Source of the DNA: Dongia_B soli
Lineage (GTDB): Bacteria > Pseudomonadota > Alphaproteobacteria > Dongiales > Dongiaceae
Reading direction: 5' to 3'
Assembly: GCF_034044715.1 (NCBI RefSeq)
Contig: NZ_JAXCLW010000005.1
Location: 201,449 to 265,448, forward strand
Length of the DNA: 64,000 bases
The notes beneath the pieces were generated by a model. It did no database searches. It had not been told where the DNA came from and worked only from the letters and a program-made list of their open reading frames with translations. Shown here piece after piece: positions 16,919-25,557 of this stretch (positions within the stretch are counted from its first letter, which is position 1; the number at the start of each line of letters is the position of its first letter). The translations under genes were made by a program, and so were the position numbers.

Positions 16919-17152
16919 TCACGGCAACGAAGGCGGGCTGCTCGATAGAGCATAGCCTTTTGAGGCCATACATGGCTGCTCCATCTCCATCGCTGAATAG
17001 ACATAGCCAGCATTCACGCCTGTCTGGCGGCATGCATACAAGTCCGTGGCTGTCTGTTGCAATCCGACACCGGGCTTTACCCAATATTGCTGGGCCACGC
17101 AGCCGGCAAGACTGATGGACAAGGCCGCGAGCGCGATCACTCGGTTAGTCAC
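16919..17152 (-). CDS. Small lipoprotein
   Basis: 77 residues starting with GTG at 17150-17152 behind GGAG. A lipoprotein signal peptide MTNRVIALAALSISLAGC ends in lipobox LAGC (Cys18), so the mature part should be lipid-anchored. It continues QQYWVKPGVGLQQTATDLYA with two further Cys (CRQTG, QPCMASKGY), possibly a disulfide pair. The layout resembles small alphaproteobacterial envelope lipoproteins of unknown role. The next gene downstream of its promoter side is another lipoprotein in the same direction. Confidence 0.65.
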   Translation of the reverse strand: MTNRVIALAALSISLAGCVAQQYWVKPGVGLQQTATDLYACRQTGVNAGYVYSAMEMEQPCMASKGYALSSSPPSLP

Positions 17153-17215
17153 AATTACTCCATTGCAGTATAGGTGTGCTAGTCAGTCGGTCAAAGGGTG
17201 TCAGGAGAGCGCCGC

Positions 17216-17653
17216 TCACTTGGCGCCAAGGCTCGACATGAACTTGTCTGCCGCCGGGCCGGTGCAGTCGCGGCCGCTTTGCGCCATGACTTCTTCGCCG
17301 GTCTTGTTGTCGATGAGGCTGAGATTGTAAACAATGACCTTGCCGCCGAGCATGCAGTAATCGGCGAATGTCTGCGCGATCATGAGGCGATAGCGCGTGT
17401 TATAGGTGTTGTAAGACGACAATTCGGTCGTCTCGCCAATTGTCCCGGAAATTTTGTCCGGTCCATGATCCACCACCAGCTTCCAGCCAGCCGCATGCAG
17501 CCGGCCCTTCAATTCGCCAACAAGCATGGCATTCCCGGGTGGGACGGTGATGGTCTTCTCAGTTCCGTCGATCTGACCGTAAACTTGTTGGTCGCTGGAA
17601 ATACAGCCAGTCAGAAGCCCGGCCAGCATGGCCAAAGCGAGCAATCGTTTCAT
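17216..17653 (-). CDS. Lipoprotein of unknown function
   Basis: 145 residues. The signal peptide MKRLLALAMLAGLLTGC ends in lipobox LTGC. The mature domain (YGQIDGTEKTITVPPG, LKGRLHAAGWKLVVDHGP, TRYRLMIAQTFADYCMLGG, SLIDNKTGEEVMAQSGRDC) looks like a small alpha/beta fold that mixes a GNNAMxVGEL-like strand with a peptidoglycan- or stress-lipoprotein pattern. ATG at 17651-17653 follows GGGGGG. It lies 63 bases upstream of the smaller lipoprotein on the same strand and may be co-transcribed with it. Confidence 0.7.
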   Translation of the reverse strand: MKRLLALAMLAGLLTGCISSDQQVYGQIDGTEKTITVPPGNAMLVGELKGRLHAAGWKLVVDHGPDKISGTIGETTELSSYNTYNTRYRLMIAQTFADYCMLGGKVIVYNLSLIDNKTGEEVMAQSGRDCTGPAADKFMSSLGAK

Positions 17654-18068
17654 GAGGTCCCCCCATGGCATCGCGGTCCACTCCCGCCCCCGGAAGTCCC
17701 AGATCAGAACACGCAATGCGATAGGAGTAGATTGCCAGAGTCGCGCCCGAGCGGCAATGGGGCGGATGGTGTTATCGCCCGTCGATATCCATCATGTCAG
17801 TTGCTTGAAATGCGCTGGCGCAACACGCAAAATCGCGCCGGGGTGGCCCCGCATCTCGGGGGCGGTACCGAATTCAGAGCGGTACGCCCATTATCTGGGA
17901 GTGGATTAAGGCTGGCCCATCGCCTCAACTTTGAATCTTGACGATAGCTGGCAAGATGCGCGGACGGCGCTTCCAGGCGACAGAAGTTCGTAAGGTGCGC
18001 GTCGTATATTATCGCCCCTTTTCCCACGCTTCACCCGACCCAAGGCATCCCAGATAATGGAGACCGCC
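17654..18068. other. Intergenic stretch between divergent genes
   Basis: No gene recognised. ACGCAAAATCGCGCCGG at 17826 recurs near 19672 after the RTX gene, so the RTX gene is bracketed by a short direct repeat. The palindromic repeat family is absent here. Confidence 0.5.
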
Positions 18069-19433
18069 ATGGCGCAGCTTCAACCAACAACGACATCATT
18101 TAATTCCGCTTCCACCGACCCGGCCAATAGGCTGGCCACGATCAATCCGGCAGATTTCTCGACGCAGATCGACAATCCCTTCCTCATTTACGAGCCCGGA
18201 ACGACCTTCGTCTTCAAGAGCCCCGACGGCACATTTGTCGACAATTTCGTTATCACGCGGGAGACCCGCGTGCTTGAGGGTGTCACCTGCGTGGTGATTC
18301 ATGATCAATCCATCGACCACGGAGAACTGGTTGAAAACACCTTCGATTACTTCGCCCAGGATAAGGCGGGCAATGTCTGGTATTTCGGCGAGGACACCCA
18401 GGAGATCGAGAACGGCAAGGTGGTGAGCACCGAGGGGACCTGGCATGCCGGTGTGAACGGTGCGACGCCCGGCATCGTCATGGAGGCGCATCCGCAGCTC
18501 CATGATTCATATGACCAGGAACACGCGGCCGGGATTGCCGAGGACCATGCCCAGGTGACCAGCCTGACCGGATCGGCGGTTACGCCTTATGGCTCCTTCC
18601 ATCATGATCTCCTGGTGACGGCGGAGACCTCACCGCTGGAGCCCGGTGCCTTGGATGAGAAAAAATATGCACTCGGTGTCGGCGACGTGCTTGAACTCGA
18701 CAAGGTCACCGGCGACCTCATTCAGCTCAACCAGGTCAAGGTCGATGGCACCGCCGGCAACGACGCGCTGCGCGGTTATGCCGGCGGCGACTTCCTCAAC
18801 GGCCATGACGGCAATGATCACCTGAATGGCCTGGGCGGCAGCGACAAGATCTATGGCGGCAGGGGAAATGACCTGCTCGACGGCGGCCATGACACGGCTG
18901 TCGACCGGCTCTATGGCGGGCAAGGCAACGATACCATCCATGTCCGCACCCACGACCGGGCCTTCGGCGGCGACGGCAACGACACGCTGCAGCTTTTTGA
19001 CAATACCCATTTCGGTTCCATCGCCGGTGGCGAAGAGGCAAATCGCAACCTGGCGAAGGCCAGCGGCGATATCCTGCAATTCAGCGGCCACCTGGATCTC
19101 ACCCATGACAGCGTCAGCGATAAGATCGGCGGTATCGAGACGCTGTCGATGAAAAACGGCGAGGGCGGCGACGGGCTCAAGCTCGACGCCCATGATGTAC
19201 TCGATCTAGGCGACGGCATCTTCGACCCGAAACATACCGGCGATCCCTTGCCCAAGGGCGATGCCGTGCGCGTCGAGGGCAATAGCGGCGACCAGCTCAC
19301 CCTGAACGGCGGGCAATGGAAGGAAGCGCAGGCCGCAAATACGCCGGATGATTTCAACCTATTCAGCGCCCATACATCATCGGGCCATGCCTATGTCCTG
19401 GTCCAGGAGGATGTCACGGTGCATATCACCTGA
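18069..19433 (+). CDS. RTX-type calcium-binding secreted protein
   Basis: 454 residues without an N-terminal signal peptide. Residues about 232-320 hold nonapeptide-type calcium repeats (AGNDALRGY, GHDGNDHLNGLGGSDKIYGG, RGNDLLDGG, GGQGNDTIHV, GGDGNDTLQL). The N-terminal half (NPFLIYEPGTTFVFKSPDG, VTCVVIHDQSID, TFDYFAQDKAGNVWYFGED) is a conserved beta-rich domain often seen in alphaproteobacterial proteins joined to such repeats. These are normally exported by type I secretion through a C-terminal signal, but no transporter genes lie nearby. ATG 18069 follows GGAGA; 18057 is an upstream alternative. Function of the N-terminal domain unknown. Confidence 0.85.
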   Translation: MAQLQPTTTSFNSASTDPANRLATINPADFSTQIDNPFLIYEPGTTFVFKSPDGTFVDNFVITRETRVLEGVTCVVIHDQSIDHGELVENTFDYFAQDKAGNVWYFGEDTQEIENGKVVSTEGTWHAGVNGATPGIVMEAHPQLHDSYDQEHAAGIAEDHAQVTSLTGSAVTPYGSFHHDLLVTAETSPLEPGALDEKKYALGVGDVLELDKVTGDLIQLNQVKVDGTAGNDALRGYAGGDFLNGHDGNDHLNGLGGSDKIYGGRGNDLLDGGHDTAVDRLYGGQGNDTIHVRTHDRAFGGDGNDTLQLFDNTHFGSIAGGEEANRNLAKASGDILQFSGHLDLTHDSVSDKIGGIETLSMKNGEGGDGLKLDAHDVLDLGDGIFDPKHTGDPLPKGDAVRVEGNSGDQLTLNGGQWKEAQAANTPDDFNLFSAHTSSGHAYVLVQEDVTVHIT

Positions 19434-19678
19434 CGGGGCCCGAGCGGCTGCGTGTTATCCGTCCTGGTTGGCCGGCAAAGTAGACGGGCGCCGCACCCGC
19501 CCGATCAGGACCAGAATACGCGTCATCACGATCCTGGCCGTTGATGATGGTGCCAGGGCAGCAGTTCGGTTAGCGGCCGGGACCGGACGCTAACGGAATA
19601 CCCTGTCGGTAATCGGCCCATCATGCGGCCGTCGAGATCGGTTTCGCATTGCCCGCAATACGGCAGAGCACGCAAAAT

Positions 19679-19724
19679 CGCGCCGGCCCGCCGCAGTGAG
19701 GAGCGACTGCGGAGTTCCGGCGCG
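19679..19724. terminator. Nested hairpin between convergent genes
   Basis: CGCGCCGG (19679-19686) pairs with CCGGCGCG (19717-19724), and inside it CCGCAGT (19691-19697) pairs with ACTGCGG (19706-19712). It lies between the ends of the RTX gene (+) and the OmpA-like gene (-), so it may terminate both. No long T-run. Confidence 0.5.
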
Positions 19725-19772
19725 ACCTTGTGTTGCGCCCGGCTTTAAGCCAGGCGGGTCTCCAGCTTTCGG

Positions 19773-20693
19773 TTAGAAGTCGAAGGAGACGCCGATCGTG
19801 GTGTTGATGATGCCGTGATCGGCATTGCGGTTGAACGGCATGTCATAGGCGACTTTCATGTCGAAGAGGCCGGCCTTGAAGCCGATCTCCGGTCCGGCGA
19901 TGCCGTCATCATCGATACCGGAGCCGTAGAGATAGCCGACATTGCCGCCGATATAGGGGGCGACGGGCAGGTCGACATTAAGGAGGTCGCCGAGATAGAA
20001 GTCCGGCCCGACCACGGTGCGGCCGCCGAAGCCCTCATTATCCGTGTCGAAGTGATAGAAGCCGGCCTGCTCGACGCCGACGGTCATCCAGCTCGTCACC
20101 TTGTAATCGAGGCCGAGATTGATGCCGGCGAGATGGCTGTGGCCGTTGCTCTCGTCGACGAAGTTATAGCCGTAGAAGCCGCCGGCCGAGAACATCCAGC
20201 GTTTCTCTTCCTTGGGCGCCGGCTGCGGCTGGGGCGGGGGCGCCGAGGCGACCGGTGTCTCGGGCGCCGGGGCCGGGGGCGGCGGTGGCGGCGCCACGAC
20301 GTTGATTTCCGTGCGCCGGTTCTGGGCTTCGCGCACGCCTTGCCCGGTCTGGACCGCAAGGTCGCTTTCACCGGCGCCGGTTTCCGAGATCGACGCGCGC
20401 GGCACGCCCAGCTTCTCCAGCGCATCGGCGACCGCCGTCGCGCGGCGCTCCGAGAGACGCTGGTTCAGCGTGGAGGTGCCCGATGTATCGGTATGGCCGA
20501 CGACCGTGATATGGGCCTGACCGGTGCGGTCATATTCCTGCTTCGCCGAGGCGATGGTCGCCTGTGCCGTGGAATCGAGCGTCGCCTTCCCGAGCGGGAA
20601 GAAGACAACAAACTTACTGTCGTTTTGAGCCAAAGCCGGCAAGCTTCCCACCATGAGGAAGCCGGCCGCCAACAGCATGAGCGGGCGCTTCAT
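19773..20693 (-). CDS. OmpA-family outer membrane protein with N-terminal OmpA domain and C-terminal barrel
   Basis: 306 residues. A signal peptide (MKRPLMLLAAGFLMVGSLPA-LA) is followed by an OmpA-like peptidoglycan-binding domain at about 25-130 (FFPLGKATLDSTA, VVGHTDTSGTSTLNQRLSERR, NRRTEINV). A Pro/Ala linker (about 133-160) follows, then a beta-barrel-like part (GGFYGYNFVDESNGHSHLAG, VGVEQAGFYHFDTD, APYIGGNVGYLYG) that ends in Phe as barrel proteins do. Classical OmpA has the barrel first, so the order here is reversed. It should sit in the outer membrane and bind the cell wall. ATG at 20691-20693. Confidence 0.85.
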   Translation of the reverse strand: MKRPLMLLAAGFLMVGSLPALAQNDSKFVVFFPLGKATLDSTAQATIASAKQEYDRTGQAHITVVGHTDTSGTSTLNQRLSERRATAVADALEKLGVPRASISETGAGESDLAVQTGQGVREAQNRRTEINVVAPPPPPPAPAPETPVASAPPPQPQPAPKEEKRWMFSAGGFYGYNFVDESNGHSHLAGINLGLDYKVTSWMTVGVEQAGFYHFDTDNEGFGGRTVVGPDFYLGDLLNVDLPVAPYIGGNVGYLYGSGIDDDGIAGPEIGFKAGLFDMKVAYDMPFNRNADHGIINTTIGVSFDF

Positions 20694-21064
20694 GAACAAT
20701 CTCCTGATAATGTCTCGAGTCCTGACGCCTGCGGGCGCATCCATCCCCCGCGACCCAGGGCGACGCGTTGGATCGCCGCCGCCCCAACTAGCAGAAGAAG
20801 CTTGTTAAGGTTCCATCACAATCGGACTTTGTTCATCGCTTAGATGAGCTGGCGCGCTTAGGCGCTTCGCTTCGCGATTTTTTATCACCATGTTCGCTGG
20901 CCCCTTCTTGACCTCTCTGCGCGAGGAAGAGTGTGCCCTCTTCGCCCTGACGATTGGCTGTCGGCGGCGCGACTGTTTGTGACAGTTGTTCGCGCAGCGC
21001 GTTTAGCGCGCCGCTCCGTTGCGTTCCATGCTATGCTGGCCGCCGATCTTGTCGGGAGGGTGAG
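20694..21064. other. Intergenic stretch between divergent genes
   Basis: It must hold promoters for the OmpA-like gene and the carbonic anhydrase gene. A CGCTTCGCTTCGCG stretch followed by ATTTTTTAT (about 20867-20885) looks like a possible terminator-type hairpin. No other gene seen. Confidence 0.4.
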
Positions 21065-21913
21065 ATGGGGGAGCGATCCAGAACAGATCGCGCGCAGCCG
21101 ACCACGCTACCTGCCGCCGGCTGCGCCTGCGGCTGTCATGCTTGCGGCGCCGATCATCAGCGCGCAGCGGACAGCCATACGAGCGGCGCGCAAGGAAGCT
21201 CGCGCCGCGATGTCCTGCGCGGCGGATTCTCCGGCCTTGCCTTTGCCGGGCTGGCGACAGCGGGACTGGGAACAGCTGGCATGTCGGGCGCGCTGCTCTC
21301 CTGGCCGCGCAGAGCCGCGGCGCAGAGCACGCTGCCCCCCGATGAGGCGCTGGCGCGGTTGCAGGCAGGGAATGCGCGCTTCGTGACGCAGCACATGAAC
21401 TCCTTCGCCGAGGATCTCACCATCCTGAAGCAGAACACGGTGGCGAAGCAGGAACCTTTCGCCGCCATTCTCTCTTGCGCGGATTCCCGCGTGCCGGTGG
21501 AGCTGATCTTCGACCAGACGATCGGCCAGCTTTTCGTCACCCGCGTTGCCGGCAATGTGGCGACGCCGGAGATCATCGCCAGCCTGGAATATAGCGCGGC
21601 GGTGCTGGGCGTGCGCGTCATCATGGTGCTGGGCCATGGCGGCTGCGGCGCGGTGAAGGCGGCGATCGAGGGCAAGCCGGTGCCGGGGCAGATCAGCACG
21701 CTCTATGCCTCGATCCGGCCGGCGGTCGATGTGGCGGGCGGCGACGGCGATACGCCGGACCTCGCCTACACGATCAAGGTCAATGCCTCGGTCCAGGCGC
21801 ATCTCCTCGCCACTGCATCGCCGGTCCTCGCCGGGTTGATCAAGGAGAAGCAGCTAAAGATCGTGCCGGCTTTCTACAATCTCGCCGACGGCAAGGTCGG
21901 GCTGTTGGTGTGA
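21065..21913 (+). CDS. Tat-exported beta-carbonic anhydrase
   Basis: 282 residues. The zinc ligands and dyad of beta-carbonic anhydrases are present: ILSCADSRVP (Cys138, Asp140, Arg142) and LGHGGCGAV (His191, Cys194). It interconverts CO2 and bicarbonate. SSRRDVLRGGFSGLAFAGLA (Arg47-Arg48) is a twin-arginine signal, so the folded enzyme should go to the periplasm. Before it lies an unusual cysteine cluster, GCACGCHACGADH (Cys20, 22, 24, 27), which may bind a metal in the cytoplasm. ATG 21065 follows GGGAGGG; the upstream frame is not needed. Single gene, divergent from the OmpA-like gene. Confidence 0.93.
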   Translation: MGERSRTDRAQPTTLPAAGCACGCHACGADHQRAADSHTSGAQGSSRRDVLRGGFSGLAFAGLATAGLGTAGMSGALLSWPRRAAAQSTLPPDEALARLQAGNARFVTQHMNSFAEDLTILKQNTVAKQEPFAAILSCADSRVPVELIFDQTIGQLFVTRVAGNVATPEIIASLEYSAAVLGVRVIMVLGHGGCGAVKAAIEGKPVPGQISTLYASIRPAVDVAGGDGDTPDLAYTIKVNASVQAHLLATASPVLAGLIKEKQLKIVPAFYNLADGKVGLLV

Positions 21914-22022
21914 GAGGCAGCACGCCTGCTGACGTGCTGAAGTCATCGCAAGGATGATCGGCGCCGCCGCATCGACTGAAAGCGGCGGCGCATCGGATCA
22001 ATGCCGAAGGTTGGGATCGATC

Positions 22023-22901
22023 ATGTCGGAGCGCTGGTCTGCGAGCGGCATCGGCTTGCATCAGGCAACGCTACTGCGGGCAAGGCTGGCCGGCGGTTTT
22101 CTGCTGCTGTGCCTTGTCGCCATGTCGGCGGCTTCCCTTCGCGCCGATGAGGCGAGCCAGGTCGGCACCGTATCGCTGGCGAACCGGGCGCCGGCAAAGG
22201 TCGAGCCGATCTCCGCCGCCGAACTCGCGCGCGCGGAAACCGATCCGGAAATCGCCGCCGGGCGCGAGGCTTTGGCGGCGCAGAATTGGAAAGCCGCACT
22301 CGTACATTTCGATATCGCGGCGCAAGGCGGCAATGTGGTGGCCGAAACGCTGGCGGGGCGGATGTATGAAACCGGCCCGTTGATGCCGCCCGACCGCGGC
22401 CATGCCGCCGCGCTCTATCGCCGCGCCGCCCTGCGCGGCTATGACGAGGCGCAATATCGCCTGGGCCATCTCTATGAAAGCAATCTGGTCGCGGATCTGG
22501 CGGCGGCGATCAGCTGGTATCACCTGGCCGCCGCGCAGGGCCATGACATGGCGATCGCGCGGATGGGTGTCGCCTATTGGAGCGGCGAGGGCGTGCAGCA
22601 GGACGAAGCCGCCGCCGTGCAGCTCGCCCAGCGCGGCGCCGCGGCGGGCGGCCCGGCCTCGCAATTCCTGCTGGGGTCGCTCTATCTGATGGGGAGCGGT
22701 GTGCCGAAGAACAAGGAAAAGGCAATCGAGCTCTATCGCCTCTCCGCCGAACATGATTTCTATGCGGCGCAGCAGCGCCTCAGCGGCTTCTATCGCAACG
22801 GGATCGTGGTGCAGCAGGATGCGGGGCTGGCGGCCTATTGGGAAGATCGCGCCGCGCATAATATCGAGGGCATGCAGAACAGCGATTTTCTCATTCCCTA
22901 G
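22023..22901 (+). CDS. Sel1-like repeat protein, exported
   Basis: 292 residues. A long N-terminal signal or membrane segment (AGGFLLLCLVAMSAASLRA, about 24-42) is followed by Sel1/TPR-like repeats from about residue 75 to 285: GRMYETGPLMPPDRGHAAAL, YRLGHLYESN, MGVAYWSGEGVQQDEAAAV, LGSLYLMGSGVPKNKEKAIE, and YRNGIVVQQDAGLAAYWEDR. Such proteins are scaffolds in signalling, cell-envelope or stress functions. ATG 22023 is inside a run after the carbonic anhydrase gene, 110 bases downstream on the same strand; co-transcription is possible but not shown. Confidence 0.85.
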   Translation: MSERWSASGIGLHQATLLRARLAGGFLLLCLVAMSAASLRADEASQVGTVSLANRAPAKVEPISAAELARAETDPEIAAGREALAAQNWKAALVHFDIAAQGGNVVAETLAGRMYETGPLMPPDRGHAAALYRRAALRGYDEAQYRLGHLYESNLVADLAAAISWYHLAAAQGHDMAIARMGVAYWSGEGVQQDEAAAVQLAQRGAAAGGPASQFLLGSLYLMGSGVPKNKEKAIELYRLSAEHDFYAAQQRLSGFYRNGIVVQQDAGLAAYWEDRAAHNIEGMQNSDFLIP

Positions 22902-23023
22902 CGCCGGGCACGCGGCCCCGGAACGCGACCTGGGCACGCCACCCCCGCACGTGACCCTGGCACGTGACCTGGGCGCACGGCGCGCAAGGCTGCCGCCGGT
23001 CTTCGCGATCTGCTGCGCGGCTG

Positions 23024-23251
23024 TCAGCGCCCCAGTTCCGCCGGCTGGGCGATATGGGTGAAATAGGTGTGGACGCCATCGGGGCCGGCGCGGCGGTCGA
23101 GCGTGCCGGCGCTGACCAGGCGGCTGCAGGTCTGCTCGATTTCCGGACGATAGCCGGGCTGGCCGTAGACCGCTTTGGCGAGGTCGGCTTCGCTGAGGCC
23201 AGGGCGTTGGTGGACGATGAAGTCGACGACGTCGGCGAGGCTCGCGGCCAT
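23024..23251 (-). CDS. Small winged-helix-like protein
   Basis: 75 residues. The sequence ADVVDFIVHQRPGLSEADLA, KAVYGQPGYRPEIEQTCSRL and VSAGTLDRRAGPDGVHTYF has the spacing of a winged helix-turn-helix: helix, turn, recognition helix and a beta wing. GGAGA precedes the ATG at 23249-23251. It could bind DNA or be a protein-interaction wing. No operon partner: the genes on both sides read the other way. Confidence 0.6.
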   Translation of the reverse strand: MAASLADVVDFIVHQRPGLSEADLAKAVYGQPGYRPEIEQTCSRLVSAGTLDRRAGPDGVHTYFTHIAQPAELGR

Positions 23252-23633
23252 GGCTGGTCTCCTTGGTTCGATGGCTCCCCTGATGCGCGGGCGATGGCTG
23301 CGCGGGTGCTCGGGGTGCGCTGATGGCTCCTATGACAGTGCTCGGGTTCGGCGAAGGCGCCGCCGGCGAATGATGGCATGACCCGGCGCGAAAGGCGAGG
23401 GCATGTGCGGTATTTGGCGCAAAGTTGAAGATGCCGGGCGGCGCGCCACTGCCGGATCGCGCGAAAGGGGCAGGGCGATACGCGCGCCGGTTGGTGGACC
23501 GCAAACGTAACGAGACATAAGCTTCCATCAGATCGGCGCGTTCCTTCCCTTGGGAGGAGCGGTGCGCCGAGCATTCCGATTGCCCGATGGACGACCGCGA
23601 ATATCCCACCTTGTTTCAAGCGAGGAGGATCGG
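23252..23633. other. Intergenic stretch, no gene recognised
   Basis: Frames here have no protein-like character on either strand. It must contain the promoters of the flanking divergent genes. An AAGCTTCC to GGGAGGAGC stretch before 23560 is G-rich. No palindromic repeat copies. Confidence 0.4.
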
Positions 23634-23966
23634 ATGGGCTATTATCTCCTGCAATGGAAATACAAGGATGCGCAAGTGAAGCGCATGATCAGCAAGCCGC
23701 ATAACCGCCAGGCCATGGCCGCCAAGGCGATCGAGCCCTTCGGCGGCAAACTGCACAGCTTCTTCTTCGCCTTCGGCCCGGTCGACGGTGTCGCCATCGT
23801 CGAATATCCCGACAATGAAAGCGCCGCCGCCGGTGCCATGCTGATCGCCGGCGCCGATGTGGTCGAGAGCCTCAGCACCACCGTGCTGCTGACCTCGGCC
23901 GAGGCGGAACAGGCCATGCGGCGCGCCGGCACCACCCGGCACAGCTACAGCGCCATGCCGGAGTGA
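23634..23966 (+). CDS. GYD-domain protein
   Basis: 110 residues. YYLLQWKYKDAQVKRMISKP, AKAIEPFGGKLHSFFFAFGP and VDGVAIVEYPDNESAAAGAM, then LLTSAEAEQAMRRAG, match the GYD family, small ferredoxin-like alpha/beta proteins of unknown function that are frequent in proteobacteria. ATG 23634 follows GAGGAGG at ideal spacing. It is alone on this strand. The fold suggests binding of a small ligand or oligomer formation, but there is no evidence for a reaction. Confidence 0.85.
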   Translation: MGYYLLQWKYKDAQVKRMISKPHNRQAMAAKAIEPFGGKLHSFFFAFGPVDGVAIVEYPDNESAAAGAMLIAGADVVESLSTTVLLTSAEAEQAMRRAGTTRHSYSAMPE

Positions 23967-24055
23967 GCTGCGGGCCAGTTGTTGGCTGGGGGTGATGGGC
24001 GGCGGGTCGTCTGATGGCGATGCGCGCGTCATCGCATCGCCGTAACCCCGCGCTC

Positions 24056-24095
24056 GCTTGTCATCCTCGGGCTTGATCCGCGGGTCCAGGCGGGA
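24056..24095. repeat. Decayed palindromic repeat
   Basis: CTTGTCATCCTCGGGCTTGA is followed by TCCGCGGGTCCAGG: the usual repeat with three or four changes in the right arm. Confidence 0.7.
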
Positions 24096-24273
24096 GGCCG
24101 ACATAAAGCGGCGTCCCGGCCAGGCGCAGGCGCGTGGTGACGGCGAGGCTGCGCAGGGCGCGGCCGGGCAGGCGGGTTGCGTCGTGGAAGTCGCCCTCGT
24201 GGAAGAGCAGCGTGTCGCGCGGCGGATCGGTGCGGGCGCAAGCGGCGGCGACGAAGCTGCTGCCATCGGCCAT
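24061..24273 (-). CDS. Small hypothetical protein running into a repeat
   Basis: 70 residues starting 43 bases after the PAS_5 gene on the same strand. DTLLFHEGDFHDATRLPGRA and LRSLAVTTRLRLAGTPLYVG look coding, but the last residues (PGPADQARG) are translated from a decayed palindromic repeat at 24056-24095. The original C-terminus was therefore probably replaced. No family recognised; it may be a truncated gene. Confidence 0.35.
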   Translation of the reverse strand: MADGSSFVAAACARTDPPRDTLLFHEGDFHDATRLPGRALRSLAVTTRLRLAGTPLYVGLPPGPADQARG

Positions 24274-24315
24274 GCTCAGCCCCGTCCTCGCATCGGCGGC
24301 ATCAGGCGGCGCCCG

Positions 24316-25233
24316 TCACGCATCGCGCCAGCGGCCGGGGATGACGCCGCCGGAGGGATGGCCGTCGAGAATCCAGGGAGCCGGTGCAGTGTCGATCGGC
24401 TGGCCGTCCTGTTCGGCGATGGCGAGGCATTGCCGAACATGTCCGCCGACCCGGAGCGGGAAGAGGCCAAGCCAGAGACGGATCGGCCGGCGCAGCAGCG
24501 CAAGCGGCAGCTGCCAGCGGCGATGCTGTCCCGGCGCAAAACTGCTTGCCAGCGGATGTCCAACCAGGGAACTTCCGACCAGGGAACTTCCGGCCAGGGA
24601 ATTTCCAGCCAGGGAACTTCCAGCCGGCCTGTTCGCAGCGAAGAACTCGCGCGGATCGGGCGCGGCTGCATACCAGTCGTAATGGCCGATATAGGCCTGG
24701 CGGTTGCGCAGGACTTGCTGGCAATGGCGGCGGATGAAATCGGTGATGCCGGTCCTGTCCTGCGCCGCCACCTCGTCGAGATAGCGGCCGGTTAGGTTGC
24801 GGCCATTCCAGTGATCGACCCGCGTGCCGGTCAGGCGATAGCGCAGGCGGCTCCGCCTCGCATCCCTTTCCAGCAGCAGCAGATCGGGCAGCAGCGGTGC
24901 GATCGCCGCCGGATTGATCAGGCTGCGGTCCGGCGGCAGGCCGTCGCCGAGGCAGAACCAATAGGTATGCAAAGCGGTGAGGCTTTTCGGCGGCTCATCG
25001 CGCATCGCCCGGTCGGCCAGGCTGCGCAAGGCGGGCATCTGCGCTGCGGCATTGTCGCGAGGAACCTCGCGCGCCGGGGGCATGTGGCGCCGTGTGGTAT
25101 CGAGATGGCTGCCATCGGGAAAGGCGGCGCGGCCGCTGGCGAAGACGATGGGATAGACGACATTGTCGTTCATCGGTGCCTGCGGTGCAGCCTTCGCCGA
25201 TGCGGCTTTCGGTTCCGTGGATTCTTCGCCCAA
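24316..25233 (-). CDS. PAS_5-type PAS domain protein with in-frame pentapeptide repeat insert
   Basis: 305 residues. The core RAMRDEPPKSLTALHTYWFC, LPPDRSLINPAAIAPLLPDL and YRLTGTRVDHWNGRNLTGRY is the PAS_5 fold also present at 30401 and 41957. TTG at 25231-25233 follows GGGGAG at good spacing, while the ATG at 25173 has no ribosome site. About residues 204-224 consist of a repeated pentapeptide (GSSLA, GNSLA, GSSLV, GSSLV), encoded by four 15-bp repeats, interrupting the normal domain between YIGHYDWYAA and WQLPLALLRR. PAS_5 proteins are thought to sense signals or bind ligands; the partner is unknown. Confidence 0.8.
   Translation of the reverse strand: MGEESTEPKAASAKAAPQAPMNDNVVYPIVFASGRAAFPDGSHLDTTRRHMPPAREVPRDNAAAQMPALRSLADRAMRDEPPKSLTALHTYWFCLGDGLPPDRSLINPAAIAPLLPDLLLLERDARRSRLRYRLTGTRVDHWNGRNLTGRYLDEVAAQDRTGITDFIRRHCQQVLRNRQAYIGHYDWYAAAPDPREFFAANRPAGSSLAGNSLAGSSLVGSSLVGHPLASSFAPGQHRRWQLPLALLRRPIRLWLGLFPLRVGGHVRQCLAIAEQDGQPIDTAPAPWILDGHPSGGVIPGRWRDA
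24564..24623 (-). repeat. 15-bp minisatellite, four copies, inside a PAS_5 gene
   Basis: CCAGGGAACTTCCGA and three close copies follow without gaps; the unit length keeps the frame, so each copy adds five residues. Confidence 0.9.
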
Positions 25234-25557
25234 AGCTGTCGCTCCCCGTGATTGCGCTGCCGATACTCATGTGTCCGGCGATTGCGCCGTTCCGTGCGTC
25301 CCAGGCTTCTTGCGCCCGCTTTATCCCAGTACGCTCGCGGGCGCCGATTTATTCCAGTCGGCTAAATCGTGGTGCTGCGCTCCGGTTTTGTCGTCAGCCA
25401 TTCGGATGAGGCCGGTGACAAAAGGCGTGGACAAGAGCGGGAACAATCGGGAGCGGTCACGACGGCGTGACGCGCCGCCGTGAGATGCTGGTCGCGGTCC
25501 AGGATTGTTGTCAGTGCGTTATGACCGAAAGTGCCGGGCCAACCACTACGAGGAGGA
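25234..25557. other. Intergenic stretch, no gene recognised
   Basis: Between the start of the PAS_5 gene and the stop of the acidic protein, both on the minus strand. It contains the PAS_5 promoter region. No repeat copies and no protein-like frame were seen. Confidence 0.4.

Noticed and set aside
22071..23609. 512-residue minus-strand frame across the Sel1 gene
   Set aside because: It overlaps the Sel1 and winged-helix genes in wrong frames, with a low-complexity translation.
24029..24795. 245-residue plus-strand frame opposite the PAS_5 gene
   Set aside because: Its repeats (QGTSDQGTSGQG) are the reverse reading of the 15-bp minisatellite, and the PAS domain is clear on the other strand.
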